Notes: generated from the letters alone by a model not told the origin. DNA of 50,995 nucleotides from Pelagibacteraceae bacterium (GCA_002717245.1 PBCY01000016.1:18045-69039); one strand, 5' to 3'; positions 37,801 to 48,490 are shown, counted from the stretch's first letter. Numbers and translations are program-made.

Positions 37801-39035
37801 TCTGGTCTTTCCCTTTCAACTAATTTTTTTGCTGTTTTTATTGTATTGGACAATCCGTACTGTTCTAATTTTGAATAAATAAATGGTTTAAATAATTCTA
37901 AAGCCATTTTTTTTGGAATACCACATTGATGCAATAATAAATGTGGACCAGGAACAATAACTGACCTACCAGAATAATCTACTCTTTTCCCTAATAAATT
38001 TTGTCTAAATCTACCTTGTTTACCTTTTAACATCTCTGATAAAGATTTCAGAGGTCTTTTATTTGACCCCAATATTGCTCTACCTCTTCTTCCGTTATCA
38101 AATAAAGCATCCACTGCTTCTTGAAGCATTCTTTTTTCATTTTTTATAATTATATCTGGTGCATTTAATTCTATTAATCTTCTTAACCTATTATTTCTAT
38201 TAAGAACTCTTCTATACAAATCATTTAAATCTGAAGTAGCAAATCTCCCACCATCTAATGGAACTAAAGGTCTAAGATCTGGAGGTATAACCGGCAAAAC
38301 ATCTAAAATCATCCAGTCAGGTTTAACTTTAGATTTGGCAAAAGCATTTAATAATTGAAGTCTTTTTAAAAGCTTTAACTTTGTAATATCTGATTTTGTT
38401 GATTCAATGTTTGCTTGAACAGCTTTAACTTCTTTATCAATTTTTAATTCACTAAGTAATCTCTTAATTATTTCAGCTCCTATGCCTACTTCAAACTTAC
38501 CTTCTCCATATTTTTCTATTAATTCTTGATACTTTTCTTCTGTAATTAATTCATTTTGTTTTAAATCAGTTAAACCAGGTTCAATAACTATATATTCTTC
38601 AAAATATAAAATTTTTTCTAAAGATTTTAAAGAAATATCAAGAAATGTTCCTATTCTACTTGGAAGAGATTTAAAAAACCAGATATGTGCAACTGGAGAA
38701 GCTAGTTCGATATGAGCCATTCTTTCTCTTCTAACTTTTGATAAAGTAACTTCAGTTCCACATTTTTCGCATATAATTCCCTTATATTTCATTCCTTTAT
38801 ATTTGCCACAAATACATTCGTAATCTTTGGTTGGCCCAAAAACTCTTCCACAAAAAAGCCCATCTTTTTCAGGTTTAAAAGTTCTATAATTAATTGTTTC
38901 TGGTTTTCTTATTTCACCAAATGACCAGGATCTAATTTTATCAGGACTGGAAATTGAAATTCCTATACTGTCAAAATCTTCTATTTCAGAAGAAGATCTT
39001 TTATTAGTTTCAAAAACCTTTTTTGATAATGTCAT
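34848..39035 (-). CDS. rpoC: DNA-directed RNA polymerase beta' subunit
   Basis: A 1395-residue catalytic subunit. It has the N-terminal zinc ribbon ([20 protein letters not shown]), the bridge-region start [27 protein letters not shown], the absolutely conserved [16 protein letters not shown] with its three Mg2+-binding aspartates, the second cysteine cluster ending [12 protein letters not shown], and the trigger-loop segment [15 protein letters not shown]. It ends with a lysine/arginine-rich tail and lies six bases after rpoB. Confidence 0.98.
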   Translation of the reverse strand: MTLSKKVFETNKRSSSEIEDFDSIGISISSPDKIRSWSFGEIRKPETINYRTFKPEKDGLFCGRVFGPTKDYECICGKYKGMKYKGIICEKCGTEVTLSKVRRERMAHIELASPVAHIWFFKSLPSRIGTFLDISLKSLEKILYFEEYIVIEPGLTDLKQNELITEEKYQELIEKYGEGKFEVGIGAEIIKRLLSELKIDKEVKAVQANIESTKSDITKLKLLKRLQLLNAFAKSKVKPDWMILDVLPVIPPDLRPLVPLDGGRFATSDLNDLYRRVLNRNNRLRRLIELNAPDIIIKNEKRMLQEAVDALFDNGRRGRAILGSNKRPLKSLSEMLKGKQGRFRQNLLGKRVDYSGRSVIVPGPHLLLHQCGIPKKMALELFKPFIYSKLEQYGLSNTIKTAKKLVERERPEVWDVLEEVIKEHPVLLNRAPTLHRLGVQAFEPMLIEGKAIQLHPLVCTAFNADFDGDQMAVHVPLSLEAQLEARVLIMSTNNILSPSSGKPIIVPTQDMVLGIYYLSLMFDEDIGTGMSFVDIAEIEHALLAKKITLHSKIKCKYSFINDDDKEETGIAETTAGRMLIYEILPKNKNIKLDLINKILTKKEVSNVIDAIYRHCGQTDTVKFCDKIMVLGFEHACRAGISFGKDDLIIPNEKEQLVGEAKKDIKNYDQQYTNGIITKKEKYNKTIDTWSQCTDSVASAMTKEIEKTRNTNKINSVFMMSDSGARGSAAQLKQLSGMRGLMAKPTGEIIETPITSNFKEGLTVLEYFNSTHGARKGLADTALKTANSGYLTRRLVDSSQDVVVIEEDCKTANHIEVSAVIRNGTVVASLGERILGRTIAEDLHDVVKGSKKKILSKGDLLDEKSIKQIHDANIETVKIRSPLFCETLDGICQKCYGRDLARGIIVNMGEAVGIQAAQSIGEPGTQLTMRTFHIGGAATQTTVQSNIISNYNAKIKIQNNSTVKNSEGHLIVMTRNCKVLFLDTKTNKEKSANHIPYGAKLLIDDGKKVKPEDVIASWDPYTIPIISEKDGIVEYEDVTDGFSSRETVDPSTGISHRAIIDWKLNPKSKDLKPQIKIVDAKGNIIKTSKAKEARYFLPIEAVLSVAKGTKISAGTVIARIPRETSKSKDITGGLPRVADLFEARKPKDHGILNAADGIVKWGKDYKAKRAIVVEPTDKKQKEKIYFVPKGRHVNVNEGDLINRGDLIVDGQPTPHDILEVLGNVAFANFMINEIQDVYRLQGVQLNDKHIEVILRQMLKNVSILEAGDSTFLPGETVFRDVFNETNKKLEKDRKKPATGKILLQGITKAALQTKSFISAASFQETTRVLTDASVNNKIDRLKGLKENVIVGRLIPAGTGGKVKQYKKTAVEKDKEILSLVEKKSLKKSKAREKRAN

Positions 39036-39041
39036 AATTTT

Positions 39042-42000
39042 TTAAACCTCAGCATTCCTCAATTGAACATCCAAAGCTAATGATCTTAATTCTTTTACTA
39101 AAACGTTAAAAGACTCTGGTATTCCAGATTGAAAATCACTTTGTCCTCTAACAATAGCTTCATAAACTTTTGTTCTACCGGCGACATCATCTGATTTAAC
39201 AGTTAACATTTCTTGTAAAGTATATGATGCTCCGTATGCTTCTAATGCCCAAACTTCCATTTCTCCGACTCTTTGTCCACCAAATTGTGCTTTACCTCCT
39301 AAAGGTTGCTGAGTAACTAAACTATACGGTCCAATAGATCTAGCATGTAATTTTTCATCAGCTAAGTGGTGTAATTTGAGCATATAAATATATCCAACTG
39401 TAATTTTTCTGTCAAAATATTCTCCTCTTCTACCATCTATAAGTTTTACTTGGCCTGAATTATGCAAATTAGTTTTATCAAAAAAATTATTTATATCAGA
39501 CTCTTTTGCTCCATCAAAAACTGGTGTTGAAATAGATATCCCGCCTTTTATTTCATTTTTATAATCAAGTAATTCTTTTTTACTACTAACAATTTGATCT
39601 ACAACTTTGTTGTCATAAAGAATATTTAGATTTTCTTCAAGCTCTTTTTTTTCATTATTTTTTAAATAATTATCAATAAGATTGCTTATTTTTTTTCCTA
39701 AACCTGCGCACGCCCAACCTAAATGCGTTTCAAGAATTTGTCCTACATTCATACGAGATGGAACGCCTAAAGGATTTAATAAAATATCTACTGGGGTACC
39801 ATCTTCTAAATGAGGCATGTCCTCAATTGGAACTATTTTTGAAATACAACCTTTATTACCATGTCTCCCAGCCATTTTATCTCCTGCTTGTAATTTTCTT
39901 TTAGCAGCAACAAAAACCTTTACCATTTTCATTACTCCAGGAGGAAGCTCGTCTCCTAATTGTAATTTTTCTACTTTTATTTGAAATCTATTTTCAAGAT
40001 TTTTTAATTCTTCGTCAAAATTTTTATTCAAATTTTGTATAAGTTCTTGTTTTTTTGTATCTTTTAAAACTATTTTTCTTATATCTTTTATCGAATAACT
40101 ATCAATACTCTCTAAAGTTATTTTTTGATTTTTCTTAAGGTCCTTTATTCCTTTAGAAACAACATTATCTACAAGATTCTTTTTAAAAATTTGTGAAAAT
40201 GACTCTTCTAAAATAGCTCTTTCATCATCTCTATCTTTTGCCAACCTTTCTATTTCAGATCTTTCAATAGCTAATGATCTCTCATCTTTTTCAACACCTC
40301 TTCTATTAAAAACTCTTACCTCTACAACTGTTCCAGCATCTCCTGGTGGAACTCTTAAAGAAGTATCGCTAACATCAGTTGATTTTTCACCAAATATTGA
40401 TCTCAATAATTTTTCTTCTGGAGAAACAGTCGAATGTGCTTTAGGTGTTATTTTACCAACTAATATATCACCAGCTTTCACTTCAGCTCCGATATAAATA
40501 ATACCGGCCTCATCAAGATTTCTTAATGCTTCATCTCCTACGTTAGGTATATCTCTAGTGATATCTTCTTCACCTAATTTTGTATCTCTTGCCATTATTT
40601 CATGTTCTTCAATATGAACAGATGTGAATTTATCTTGTTTAACAACTCTTTCTGACATAATAATAGCATCTTCAAAGTTGTATCCTTGCCATGGCATAAA
40701 AGCTACTAAAATATTTTTTCCTAATGCTAGCTCACCTTTAGATGTAGCTGGTCCATCTGCTATTATTTCACCTTCTTTAATGATATCTCCCTTTTTCACT
40801 AATGGCACCTGATTAATACATGTACTTTGATTTGATCTTTGAAATTTTTTTAAATTATATATATCTACTCCTGACTGATTTTGTGATGGGTTTGTAACAC
40901 TTATAACAATTCTGGCAGCATCAACACTGTCAACTCTTCCTGTTCTTTTTGCTACAATTGTAACACCTGAATCTTTACCAACTGATTCTTCCATACCAGT
41001 TCCAACAAAAGGCGCATCTGGTCTTAATAATGGAACTGCCTGCCTCATCATATTTGATCCCATTAATGCTCTATTAGCATCATCATTTTCTAAAAATGGA
41101 ATTAAAGCACTTGCAACAGACACAAGTTGCTTCGGTGAAACGTCCATAAAATCAATTATAGATGGATTTGCAATTAAAAATTCTCCACCTTGTCTAGCAC
41201 TAACTAATAAATCAGTTATTTTACCACTATCATCTATTTTTGTATTTGCTTGAGCTATAGTATATTGTTGTTCTTCATCTGCAGCTAAGAAAATTATTTC
41301 TTCAGTAACTTTTCCATTTACAACTTTTCTGTAAGGACTTTCAATTAAACCATATTTATTAACCTTAGAATAAGTTGCTAAAGAATTAATTAAGCCAATG
41401 TTTGGTCCTTCTGGTGTTTCTACTGGACATATTCTTCCATAATGAGTTGGATGAACATCTCTTACTTCAAAACCTGCTCTTTCTCTAGTTAAACCACCTG
41501 GTCCTAATGAAGAAACTCTTCTTTTGTGAGTAATCTCAGACAAAGGATTAGTCTGATCCATAAACTGAGATAACTGAGAAGTTCCAAAAAATTCTCTCAG
41601 AATTGAAACAGCTGGTTTTGAATTAATTAAGTCTTGCGCAGTAGCGGTAAAAATATCAATAGAAGACATTCTTTCTTTGATAGCTCTTTCCATTCTAACT
41701 AAGCCAATTCTATATTGATTTTCTATTAACTCTCCAACTGATCTAACTCTTCTATTACCAAGATGATCGATATCATCTTTCTTTCCTTTTGTATCATTTA
41801 AAAATAAAAGATACCTACCAACTTCTAAAATATCATTTGGTGTAAGTACATTAACTTCTTCATCAATATTTAATTCGCTTCTTACATTTAATTTATATCT
41901 TCCAACATTTGATAAATCGTAACGTTCTGGATTAAAAAAAAGGTTATTAAAAAGGTTTTCAGCAGCTTCTAATGTTGGCGGCTCTCCAGGTCTAAGATTC

Positions 42001-43175
42001 TTATATATATCTATTAAAGCTTCTTCTCTGTTTAAATTTAAATCAGCATGCACAGTATTTCTTAATGCTGCTCCAATATTAACATGGTCAATATTTAAAA
42101 TTTTTATATTTTTTATATCCTTTTTTATTATATTTTCTAAATCAGTCTCAGAAATTTCATCTCCGGCTTCGAAAAAAATTTCTCCAGTACTTTCATTTAT
42201 AATATCTTCAGCTAAATATTTCCCAACTATAGTTTGATTGCTAAAAAAAATTTCTTTTAGACCTTCTTGTTTCATTTTTTTTGCTTCATCTAATGATATT
42301 CTAGAACCTGATTTCTTTTTAACTGAATTATTTTTTGCATCAATAAGATCAAAAGTTATACGGATATTATTAAAGTTTTCTTCATCAAAAATTGTGGTCC
42401 AGCCTTTATCAACTAGTGTAAGATCTACACTTGAATAAAAATAATTTAAAATATCTTCAGGTGTTCTATTTTTAGGCTTAGTCTTTTTATCTTTCGCATC
42501 TTTAGTTTCATCTTGTAAAGCCATAAAGAATGTGCTGGCTAATAATTTTTTTTTTCTATCAATTCTTACATACATTATATCCTTCACATCAAACTCAAAA
42601 TCAATCCAAGAACCTCTCATTGGAATAATTCTAGCGGAATATAATAATTTTCCTGAAGGATGGCCTTTTCCATTATCATGATCAAAAAATACACCTGGAG
42701 ATCTATGCATTTGAGATACTACAACTCTTTCGATACCATTAAAAACAAAAGTTCCTCTATCAGTCATTAATGGTATATCTCCTAAATAAACTTCATCATC
42801 AACAGAATCTCTAAATGATCTTTGATCCGGATTCTCCTCATCAATTTCATAACGTAAAATTCTTAATGTGACTTTTAAAGCAGAAGCATATGTAAATCCT
42901 CTTTGTTTACATTCATCTACGTCATATTTAGGGGCTTCTAAATTATATTTAATAAATTCTAAAGTTGCTTTTCCCGCATAATCAGAAATAGGAAAAATTT
43001 CATTTAAAACTTGTTGTAACCCAATTACTTCTCTTTTATTTGGATCAACATTTCTTTGTAAGAATTCTTCATAAGAACTTTTTTGAACTTCTATTAAATT
43101 TGGAATATCTAATATTTCAGGAATACTACCAAATCTTTTTCTAAAACGTTTTCGGGCTAATAAATTTGTATCCAT
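39042..43175 (-). CDS. rpoB: DNA-directed RNA polymerase beta subunit
   Basis: The 1377-residue subunit contains the rifampicin region [52 protein letters not shown], with the Asp, His and Ser residues that give sensitivity intact and one conservative Ala-to-Ser change. The C-terminal part includes [30 protein letters not shown] and [11 protein letters not shown]. It starts 40 bases after rplL. Confidence 0.98.
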   Translation of the reverse strand: MDTNLLARKRFRKRFGSIPEILDIPNLIEVQKSSYEEFLQRNVDPNKREVIGLQQVLNEIFPISDYAGKATLEFIKYNLEAPKYDVDECKQRGFTYASALKVTLRILRYEIDEENPDQRSFRDSVDDEVYLGDIPLMTDRGTFVFNGIERVVVSQMHRSPGVFFDHDNGKGHPSGKLLYSARIIPMRGSWIDFEFDVKDIMYVRIDRKKKLLASTFFMALQDETKDAKDKKTKPKNRTPEDILNYFYSSVDLTLVDKGWTTIFDEENFNNIRITFDLIDAKNNSVKKKSGSRISLDEAKKMKQEGLKEIFFSNQTIVGKYLAEDIINESTGEIFFEAGDEISETDLENIIKKDIKNIKILNIDHVNIGAALRNTVHADLNLNREEALIDIYKNLRPGEPPTLEAAENLFNNLFFNPERYDLSNVGRYKLNVRSELNIDEEVNVLTPNDILEVGRYLLFLNDTKGKKDDIDHLGNRRVRSVGELIENQYRIGLVRMERAIKERMSSIDIFTATAQDLINSKPAVSILREFFGTSQLSQFMDQTNPLSEITHKRRVSSLGPGGLTRERAGFEVRDVHPTHYGRICPVETPEGPNIGLINSLATYSKVNKYGLIESPYRKVVNGKVTEEIIFLAADEEQQYTIAQANTKIDDSGKITDLLVSARQGGEFLIANPSIIDFMDVSPKQLVSVASALIPFLENDDANRALMGSNMMRQAVPLLRPDAPFVGTGMEESVGKDSGVTIVAKRTGRVDSVDAARIVISVTNPSQNQSGVDIYNLKKFQRSNQSTCINQVPLVKKGDIIKEGEIIADGPATSKGELALGKNILVAFMPWQGYNFEDAIIMSERVVKQDKFTSVHIEEHEIMARDTKLGEEDITRDIPNVGDEALRNLDEAGIIYIGAEVKAGDILVGKITPKAHSTVSPEEKLLRSIFGEKSTDVSDTSLRVPPGDAGTVVEVRVFNRRGVEKDERSLAIERSEIERLAKDRDDERAILEESFSQIFKKNLVDNVVSKGIKDLKKNQKITLESIDSYSIKDIRKIVLKDTKKQELIQNLNKNFDEELKNLENRFQIKVEKLQLGDELPPGVMKMVKVFVAAKRKLQAGDKMAGRHGNKGCISKIVPIEDMPHLEDGTPVDILLNPLGVPSRMNVGQILETHLGWACAGLGKKISNLIDNYLKNNEKKELEENLNILYDNKVVDQIVSSKKELLDYKNEIKGGISISTPVFDGAKESDINNFFDKTNLHNSGQVKLIDGRRGEYFDRKITVGYIYMLKLHHLADEKLHARSIGPYSLVTQQPLGGKAQFGGQRVGEMEVWALEAYGASYTLQEMLTVKSDDVAGRTKVYEAIVRGQSDFQSGIPESFNVLVKELRSLALDVQLRNAEV

Positions 43176-43215
43176 ATATTTTTAATATGGAGCTTTATGT
43201 TTTATACAGTAAAAA

Positions 43216-43605
43216 CTATTTTAATTCTACTTTAGCTCCAACAGCTTCGAGCTTTTTTTTAATCTCTTCAGCTTCTTCTTTTTTTACACCCTCTTTTAAA
43301 GGTTTAGGTGCACTCTCAACTAAATCTTTTGCTTCTTTTAATCCAAGTTCAGTAATTGCTCTCACTTCTTTAATTACATCAATTTTCTTATCACCAGCTG
43401 CGGTTAATTCTATATTAACAACTCCGCCTCCAGCATCTTCTTCAGCTGCAGCATCTCCTCCTGCTGCAGGTGCAGCAACAGCAGCAACTGGAGCATTTGC
43501 TTCAACACCCCATTTATCTTCAAGTAATTTACTTAATTCAGCAGCTTCTGAAACAGTTAATTTAGATAAATCTTCTACAATTTTATTTAGAGTATCACTG
43601 GACAT
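43216..43605 (-). CDS. rplL: 50S ribosomal protein L7/L12
   Basis: A 129-residue stalk protein with the N-terminal dimerisation domain ([26 protein letters not shown]), an Ala/Gly/Pro-rich hinge and the factor-binding C-terminal domain ([44 protein letters not shown]). It recruits EF-G and EF-Tu. The hinge is Ala/Gly-rich and thus locally G+C-rich. Confidence 0.98.
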   Translation of the reverse strand: MSSDTLNKIVEDLSKLTVSEAAELSKLLEDKWGVEANAPVAAVAAPAAGGDAAAEEDAGGGVVNIELTAAGDKKIDVIKEVRAITELGLKEAKDLVESAPKPLKEGVKKEEAEEIKKKLEAVGAKVELK

Positions 43606-43667
43606 ATCCTTATCTCCAACAAATTAACAATATTTTTTTATTTTTCAACATTAATTTTACAATTTTA

Positions 43668-44384
43668 TTAATCTTTTTTTTCTTCATCTTTTTTTTCATC
43701 TTTTATTTCAGCTTTTTCTTCTGTTTTTGTCTCTGTTTCAGTTTTTTCTTCTGTTTTTGCCTCTGTTTCAGGTTTTTCTTCTGTTTTTGCCTCTGTTTCA
43801 GGTTTTTCTTCTGTTTTTGCCTCAGTTTCAGTCTTTTCTTCTGACTTTTTTTCTGCTTCAACTTTTTCTTCTGGTATATCAAGTTTAGAATATTCATTAA
43901 AAACTCTAGCTAATTTATTAGCAGAAAACTTAAGTGCGTAAGCAATATTTCTTGCAGGAGTTTGAATTAAAGATACCAATTTAGCTCTGATTTCATCTAA
44001 TGAAGGTAAAGTTGCAATTTCTAATACGTCTTTTTGTTCTAAAAATTTATCACCCATAATTCCTCCAAGAATTAACAACTTGTCATTCTCTTTAGAAAAA
44101 TTGACCGCAATTTTTGCTGCTGAAACTTCATCTTCAGAATATGCTAATGCTACAGGGCCATTAAATAATTCTTTAAATTCTTTACTTTTATGTTCTTTTA
44201 AAATTATTTTCATTAAAGAATTTTTGACAATTACAAATCTACCGCCAACCTCTTTAATTTTAGTTCTAAGTTCATCTGTTTGAGTAGTTTTTAGTCCAGA
44301 ATAGTGGGTTACCACTAATATGCCTACATTATTAAATATATCTTTGAAATCTTTTACGAATTTTTTTTTTTGATCTTTTTTCAT
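43668..44384 (-). CDS. rplJ: 50S ribosomal protein L10 with a 69-residue repeat tail
   Basis: Residues 1-169 form the L10 core (DIFNNVGILVVTHYSGLKTTQ, VVKNSLMKIILKEHKS, LIQTPARNIAYALKFSANKLARV). The remaining 69 residues consist of E-E-K-x-E-T-E-A-K-T decapeptides, four close copies plus decayed ones, ending DEEKKD. Normal L10 is about 165-175 residues. The repeat is a perfect-period 30-base tandem array in DNA. A leader hairpin precedes the gene. Confidence 0.95.
   Translation of the reverse strand: MKKDQKKKFVKDFKDIFNNVGILVVTHYSGLKTTQTDELRTKIKEVGGRFVIVKNSLMKIILKEHKSKEFKELFNGPVALAYSEDEVSAAKIAVNFSKENDKLLILGGIMGDKFLEQKDVLEIATLPSLDEIRAKLVSLIQTPARNIAYALKFSANKLARVFNEYSKLDIPEEKVEAEKKSEEKTETEAKTEEKPETEAKTEEKPETEAKTEEKTETETKTEEKAEIKDEKKDEEKKD
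43711..43845. repeat. 30-bp in-frame tandem repeat in rplJ
   Basis: Four full 30-base copies occupy 43711-43740, 43741-43770, 43771-43800 and 43801-43830, with a partial fifth to about 43845. Each begins G-x-TTTTTCTTCTG (forward) and ends GTTTCA, differing at only one to three positions. Copy number preserves frame and encodes the EEKxETEAKT decapeptide on the minus strand. Confidence 0.95.
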
Positions 44385-44396
44385 TGTTTATCCTCA

Positions 44397-44428
44397 TGTA
44401 GGAAATTAAGTTTTTTAAAACGCCTACA
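44397..44428 (-). promoter_or_regulatory. rplJ leader hairpin (possible L10 autoregulatory element)
   Basis: In the minus-strand RNA, UGUAGG (44428-44423) pairs with CCUACA (44402-44397), enclosing a 20-base A/U-rich loop. GAGG follows directly and the rplJ ATG is 12 bases on. The placement matches the autogenously controlled L10 leader known in many bacteria, but the specific kink-turn sequences are not evident. Confidence 0.35.
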
Positions 44429-44479
44429 ATCTTTGAATAATTTTTAAAGTTAATTAAAAAAATTAATTAATCAAGAAAA

Positions 44480-45169
44480 TTATTTAACGTTATCTATTTT
44501 GAAACTTGGACCCATAGAAGTGCTTAAATAAATTTTATTAATAAACTTTCCTTTAATACTATCTGGTTTTGATTTATTAACTGCATCTACAAATGTTTTA
44601 ATATTAGATACCAAATTTTCTTCAGAAAAACTTAGTTTTCCAATCCCTGCTTGAACAATAGCATTTTTTTCTGATTTAAATTGTATTTGCCCACCTTTTA
44701 TATTTTTTATAGTCTTTGATAAATCATCGGTTACTGTGCCAGTTTTAGGATTTGGCATTATACCTAATGGGCCTAATTTTTCTCCTATAACTGCTATATC
44801 CTTCATCATATCTGGCGTAGAGACAGCTATATCAAAATCTATTTTCCCATTTTTAATATCTTTAACTAAATCTTCGTTACCAACAATATCAGCGCCTGCA
44901 TCTTTTGCTTCTTTAACTTTATCTCCGGGAGCAAAAACTGCGACTTTTATTTTTTTTCCAGTTCCATTAGGCAGTTGAGCGTAGCCTCTAGAAAGACCCT
45001 CTCCTTTATTCTTTTCTTTATTTAACATTACAGCAATGTCTAATGTTTCATCAAACTTAACTTTATTATTATTCTTTAAAGCTTTAATGGCATCGTTAAG
45101 AGCTAAAGTTTTTGTTTCAGTTATTTTTTTTTTATTTTCTATATATCTTTTACTTCTTTTTCTCGGCAT
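44480..45169 (-). CDS. rplA: 50S ribosomal protein L1
   Basis: The 229-residue two-domain L1 includes RGYAQLPNGTGKKIKVAVFAPGDKVKEAKDAGADIVG, LGPLGIMPNPKTGTVTDDLSK and the STSMGPSFKID end. It forms the mobile L1 stalk. The ATG overlaps the rplK stop (TAATG). Confidence 0.97.
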   Translation of the reverse strand: MPRKRSKRYIENKKKITETKTLALNDAIKALKNNNKVKFDETLDIAVMLNKEKNKGEGLSRGYAQLPNGTGKKIKVAVFAPGDKVKEAKDAGADIVGNEDLVKDIKNGKIDFDIAVSTPDMMKDIAVIGEKLGPLGIMPNPKTGTVTDDLSKTIKNIKGGQIQFKSEKNAIVQAGIGKLSFSEENLVSNIKTFVDAVNKSKPDSIKGKFINKIYLSTSMGPSFKIDNVK

Positions 45170-45732
45170 TATTTTTTCTCCTCAGCATTTGCTTGTGGAG
45201 CATCGTTAGGTTCGCCATCTTTTTGTTCTTTAGCTTTATCTTCTGTTGGAGTTGGTTTAACTAAAGTTGCTTTCTTTATTTTTTCATCTACAGATAATTT
45301 ACCTGACTCTATAACTTTATAACCCATAGATCTTGCTGTTCCAGCAATAATTTTTGCTGCTTGATCTATATTGTCTGCGTTTAAATCATCCATTTTTTTT
45401 TCAGCTATTTCCTTAATAGTAGACATTGGTATCTGACATATTATTTCTCTCCCCGGATTTCTGCTTGACTTAGTCAAATTCGCAGCTTCCTTTAAAAAAT
45501 GAGAGGCCGGGGGTTTTTTTACTTTAATTTGAAATGTTTTATCTTTGAAAACTGTAACAACACATGGTATAGGCATTCCGGGTTTTTCTTTTTGTGTTTG
45601 AGCATTAAAAGCTTTACAAAACTCCATAATATTTAATCCTCTTTGCCCAATTGCAGGTCCAACTGGAGGAGCTGGATTTGCTTGCCCCGCTGGGATTTGT
45701 AATTTTAAATAACCGTCTATTTCTTTTGCCAT
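45169..45732 (-). CDS. rplK: 50S ribosomal protein L11 with 45-residue tail
   Basis: The first 142 residues are ordinary L11 ([37 protein letters not shown] ... [14 protein letters not shown]). A further 45 residues, rich in Lys, Glu, Asp, Ala and Pro and ending AEEKK, are extra. Codons for EE and KK (GAG GAG AAA AAA) lie just before the overlapping rplA ATG and form its ribosome-binding site. Confidence 0.96.
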   Translation of the reverse strand: MAKEIDGYLKLQIPAGQANPAPPVGPAIGQRGLNIMEFCKAFNAQTQKEKPGMPIPCVVTVFKDKTFQIKVKKPPASHFLKEAANLTKSSRNPGREIICQIPMSTIKEIAEKKMDDLNADNIDQAAKIIAGTARSMGYKVIESGKLSVDEKIKKATLVKPTPTEDKAKEQKDGEPNDAPQANAEEKK

Positions 45733-45746
45733 AACTTTAAATATAA

Positions 45747-46577
45747 TTACATTTTTTCAACTTGTGTATATTCTAATTCTACTGGAGTGGATCTTCCAAA
45801 AATAGAAACAGAAATTTTTAATCTTCCTCTTTCTTCATCTACTTCTTCAACCATTCCATTAAACGATGCAAATGGTCCATCTATTACTTTTACTTGCTGC
45901 CCCACTTCGTAAACATATTTTGGAGCAATATATTCAATACTATTATCAGCTTTTTTTAACATTTTCATAGCTTCGTTTTGAGATAAAGGTATGGGTTTAT
46001 TCTCATTACCTACAAAACCTGAGACTTTATTTGAATTTTTAACTAATTGCCAAGTTTGATTATTCATTATCATTTTAATTAACATATAACCAGGAAAAAA
46101 GTTCTTTTCAGAATTTATTTTTTTACCTTTTTTTATTTCAACAACTTCTTGTTTTGGAATTTGATAATCAAAAAAAAAGTGACTTAAAGATGCTTTACGA
46201 GCATTATCAACAATTGTTTGTTTAGCTTTTTCTTCAAATCCAGATGCTGCCCCTATTACATACCATTTTGCATCTGGGTTATCATCATTAGTCTCTTCAT
46301 TGTCTTTTTCATCATTTTTTTCAACACTACTGTTTTCCTTATTATCATTTTCATTATCTTTTATAGATTCATTTAAATTTTCATTATTAGTTATTTCAGA
46401 ACTAGGAGTTTCTGTTGGTTGAGTTTTTAAATCACTCTCTTCTGATGGTTTTTTCAATTCCTCATTATTGTTTAATTCTGTATTTTGTGTCTCTGTTTGT
46501 TGAGTATTCATATCATTATCTTCTGAAGATTTTTTTAATTCTTCTTTAGTATCATTATTTTTATTATCTTCAATCAT
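45747..46577 (-). CDS. nusG: Transcription termination/antitermination factor NusG with ~100-residue acidic N-terminal extension
   Basis: Residues 104-276 are a full NusG: NGN domain ([29 protein letters not shown]) and C-terminal KOW domain ([30 protein letters not shown]). The first 103 residues are Asn/Glu/Asp/Lys/Thr-rich and contain a 27-residue tandem duplication (residues 13-39 and 40-66). Usual NusG is about 175-185 residues. No ATG or GTG is in frame between Met23 and the NGN domain (one TTG at residue 41 still leaves 60 extra residues), so most of the extension must be translated. Confidence 0.95.
   Translation of the reverse strand: MIEDNKNNDTKEELKKSSEDNDMNTQQTETQNTELNNNEELKKPSEESDLKTQPTETPSSEITNNENLNESIKDNENDNKENSSVEKNDEKDNEETNDDNPDAKWYVIGAASGFEEKAKQTIVDNARKASLSHFFFDYQIPKQEVVEIKKGKKINSEKNFFPGYMLIKMIMNNQTWQLVKNSNKVSGFVGNENKPIPLSQNEAMKMLKKADNSIEYIAPKYVYEVGQQVKVIDGPFASFNGMVEEVDEERGRLKISVSIFGRSTPVELEYTQVEKM
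46380..46541. repeat. Imperfect 81-bp tandem duplication in the nusG extension
   Basis: The two units encode residues 13-39 and 40-66. They share 16 of 27 residues, including ELKK at the start, a central TQ-x-TET and a final NNE. Confidence 0.7.
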
Positions 46578-46581
46578 TTTT

Positions 46582-46764
46582 TTAAAAAATAAATTTTATT
46601 AAATTTGAAAAAGACCAATCTACAAATAAAAAAAAAATTGCAGCTAAAAAAACCATAAATAGTATTGCCAAAGAAGTCATCATCGTTTCTTTCTTCTTTG
46701 GCCAAGTAACTTTTGAAACTTCTGATTTAGTTTCATTTATAAAATCATTTATTTTTTTAAACAT
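46582..46764 (-). CDS. secE: Preprotein translocase subunit SecE
   Basis: A 60-residue protein with an amphipathic N-terminal helix (INDFINETKSEVSKVTWPKKKE, the SecE signature W-P) and one transmembrane segment (LAILFMVFLAAIFFLFVDW). It is the short, single-helix form usual outside enterobacteria. It sits directly before nusG (four bases). Confidence 0.96.
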   Translation of the reverse strand: MFKKINDFINETKSEVSKVTWPKKKETMMTSLAILFMVFLAAIFFLFVDWSFSNLIKFIF

Positions 46765-46779
46765 ACAAATCTAAATTAA

Positions 46780-46855
46780 TGGCAGGAGTGGAGGGACTTG
46801 AACCCGCAACCTCCGGTTTTGGAGACCGGCGCTCTACCAATTGAGCTACACTCCT
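46780..46855 (-). tRNA. tRNA-Trp (anticodon CCA)
   Basis: On the minus strand the acceptor AGGAGTG pairs with CACTCCT, the anticodon stem CCGGT/ACCGG encloses CTCCAAA (CCA), and the CCA tail is encoded. The 76-base gene lies between tuf and secE, the classic tuf-tRNA-Trp-secE-nusG order. Confidence 0.97.
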
Positions 46856-46940
46856 AAATAAAATATCTATATTAAGTAACATAGTAATGAAATTAAAAAA
46901 ATAATGAAAAAAAAATATAGAGGTTTTTTTTATTCTTAAA

Positions 46941-48224
46941 TTATGATTTTGCATCAGCTTTAGGTGGTGCTTGATCTCCACCTTTTTCTTTAGCTGGTTT
47001 AACATTTTTAGCAGGTTCTCTTTTTGGCGTTCCTTCAATAACCTCACTAACAACTCCGGATCCTACAGTTCTTCCGCCTTCTCTAATAGCAAATCTTTGT
47101 CCTTTATCCATTGCAATTGGAGATAAAAGATCAACTTCCATTGTTACATTGTCTCCAGGCATAACCATTTCAACTTTTTCAGGCAAATAAGCTGTTCCTG
47201 TAACATCGGTTGTTCTAAAATAAAATTGTGGTCTATAATTTGTAAAAAAAGGTGTATGACGTCCGCCTTCTTCTTTTTTTAATACATATACTTCACATTT
47301 AAAACTTGTATGAGGTTTAATAGAACCAGGTTTACATAAAACCTGACCTCTTTCTACTTGGTCTTTTTCAGTACCTCTTAACAAAGCACCAATATTATCA
47401 CCAGCTTCTCCTGAATCTAATAATTTTCTAAACATTTCAACTCCAGTTACAGTAGTTTTTTGCGTTTCCTTCATACCTACAATTTCTACTTCTTCATTAA
47501 CATTAATGACACCTTGTTCTACTCTTCCAGTTACAACTGTACCTCTTCCTGAAATAGAAAAAACGTCCTCAACAGGCATTAAAAATGGTTTATCTTTTGG
47601 TCTATCTGGTTGTGGGATATGTTCATCTACAGCTTTCATTAATTCTAATATTGAATTTTTTCCAACTTCATCATCTTTTCCTTCAACAGCTGCTAATGCG
47701 GAACCTTTAATTATTGGAATTTTATCGCCTGGGAAATCATAAGATGATAACAATTCTCTAGTTTCTTCTTCAACAAGATCTAACATTTCTTTATCACTAA
47801 CTTGATCAACTTTATTTAAATAAACAACTATTGCAGGAACTCCAACTTGTCTTGCTAAAAGTATATGCTCACGAGTTTGAGGCATTGGGCCATCTGCTGC
47901 ATTAATTACTAAAATAGCTCCATCCATTTGAGCAGCTCCTGTAATCATATTTTTTACGTAATCAGCATGTCCTGGACAATCGACATGGGCATAATGTCTT
48001 TTTTCAGTTGTATATTCAACGTGTGCTGTTGCAATAGTAATACCTCTTTCTTTCTCTTCAGGCGCTTTATCAATTTGATCATATGCAGTAAATTCAGCAC
48101 CACCACTTTCAGCTAACACTTTTGTTATTGCAGCTGTTAAAGTAGTTTTACCGTGATCAACATGCCCAATTGTACCTACATTACAATGCGGTTTAGATCT
48201 ATCAAATTTTGCTTTTTCTGCCAT
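46941..48224 (-). CDS. tuf: Elongation factor Tu with 30-residue C-terminal tail
   Basis: A 427-residue GTPase that delivers aminoacyl-tRNA. It has [10 protein letters not shown] (residues 19-28), [16 protein letters not shown] and the barrel domains through [15 protein letters not shown], where other EF-Tu proteins end (about 394-397 residues). Another 30 residues, Pro/Lys/Ala-rich, follow to the stop. It is the only tuf in the window and is located before secE, not after fusA. Confidence 0.97.
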   Translation of the reverse strand: MAEKAKFDRSKPHCNVGTIGHVDHGKTTLTAAITKVLAESGGAEFTAYDQIDKAPEEKERGITIATAHVEYTTEKRHYAHVDCPGHADYVKNMITGAAQMDGAILVINAADGPMPQTREHILLARQVGVPAIVVYLNKVDQVSDKEMLDLVEEETRELLSSYDFPGDKIPIIKGSALAAVEGKDDEVGKNSILELMKAVDEHIPQPDRPKDKPFLMPVEDVFSISGRGTVVTGRVEQGVINVNEEVEIVGMKETQKTTVTGVEMFRKLLDSGEAGDNIGALLRGTEKDQVERGQVLCKPGSIKPHTSFKCEVYVLKKEEGGRHTPFFTNYRPQFYFRTTDVTGTAYLPEKVEMVMPGDNVTMEVDLLSPIAMDKGQRFAIREGGRTVGSGVVSEVIEGTPKREPAKNVKPAKEKGGDQAPPKADAKS

Positions 48225-48296
48225 ATCTATATTCTATCTAAATTTAGAAATAAATTAAACATTTTTTATTTTAAATCAAACAAAAAATTAAAAAAA

Positions 48297-48370
48297 TGGA
48301 GCGGGTGAAGGGAATCGAACCCTCGTCATCTGGTTGGAAACCAGAAGCTCTACCATTAAGCTACACCCGC
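48297..48370 (-). tRNA. tRNA-Gly (anticodon TCC)
   Basis: Minus-strand acceptor GCGGGTG/CACCCGC, anticodon stem TCTGG/CCAGA around TTTCCAA, T arm GAGGGTTCGATTCCCTT and encoded CCA. The 74-base gene is 72 bases upstream of tuf. Confidence 0.97.
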
Positions 48371-48373
48371 TTT

Positions 48374-48459
48374 TGGTGGAGGGGGTTGGATTCGAACCAA
48401 CGTAGACAAATGTCAACAGTTTTACAGACTGCCGCCTTTAACCACTCGGCCACCCCTCC
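48374..48459 (-). tRNA. tRNA-Tyr (anticodon GTA)
   Basis: Acceptor GGAGGGG/CCCCTCC, anticodon stem GCAGT/ACTGT around CTGTAAA, a long class II variable arm and encoded CCA. It is three bases upstream of tRNA-Gly in the same transcript. Confidence 0.97.
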
Positions 48460-48490
48460 TTTAATAAATTAAATTTAATATAGTTTAAAT

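Noticed and set aside
43166-43627. A 153-codon plus-strand frame opposite rplL
   Set aside because: It is the Ser/Ala/Pro-rich antisense image of the well-supported L7/L12 gene and has no recognisable domain.
43703-43897. Lys/Gln-rich frame inside the rplJ repeat on the same strand
   Set aside because: It is a different-frame reading of the 30-bp repeat; the L10 frame continues through and explains the sequence.
46856-46940. A terminator after tuf
   Set aside because: There is a T run but no stem; the tuf transcript probably continues into tRNA-Trp and secE.
46757-47053. A 98-codon minus-strand frame spanning the end of tuf and tRNA-Trp
   Set aside because: It runs through a tRNA gene and overlaps tuf in another frame, so it is not a protein gene.
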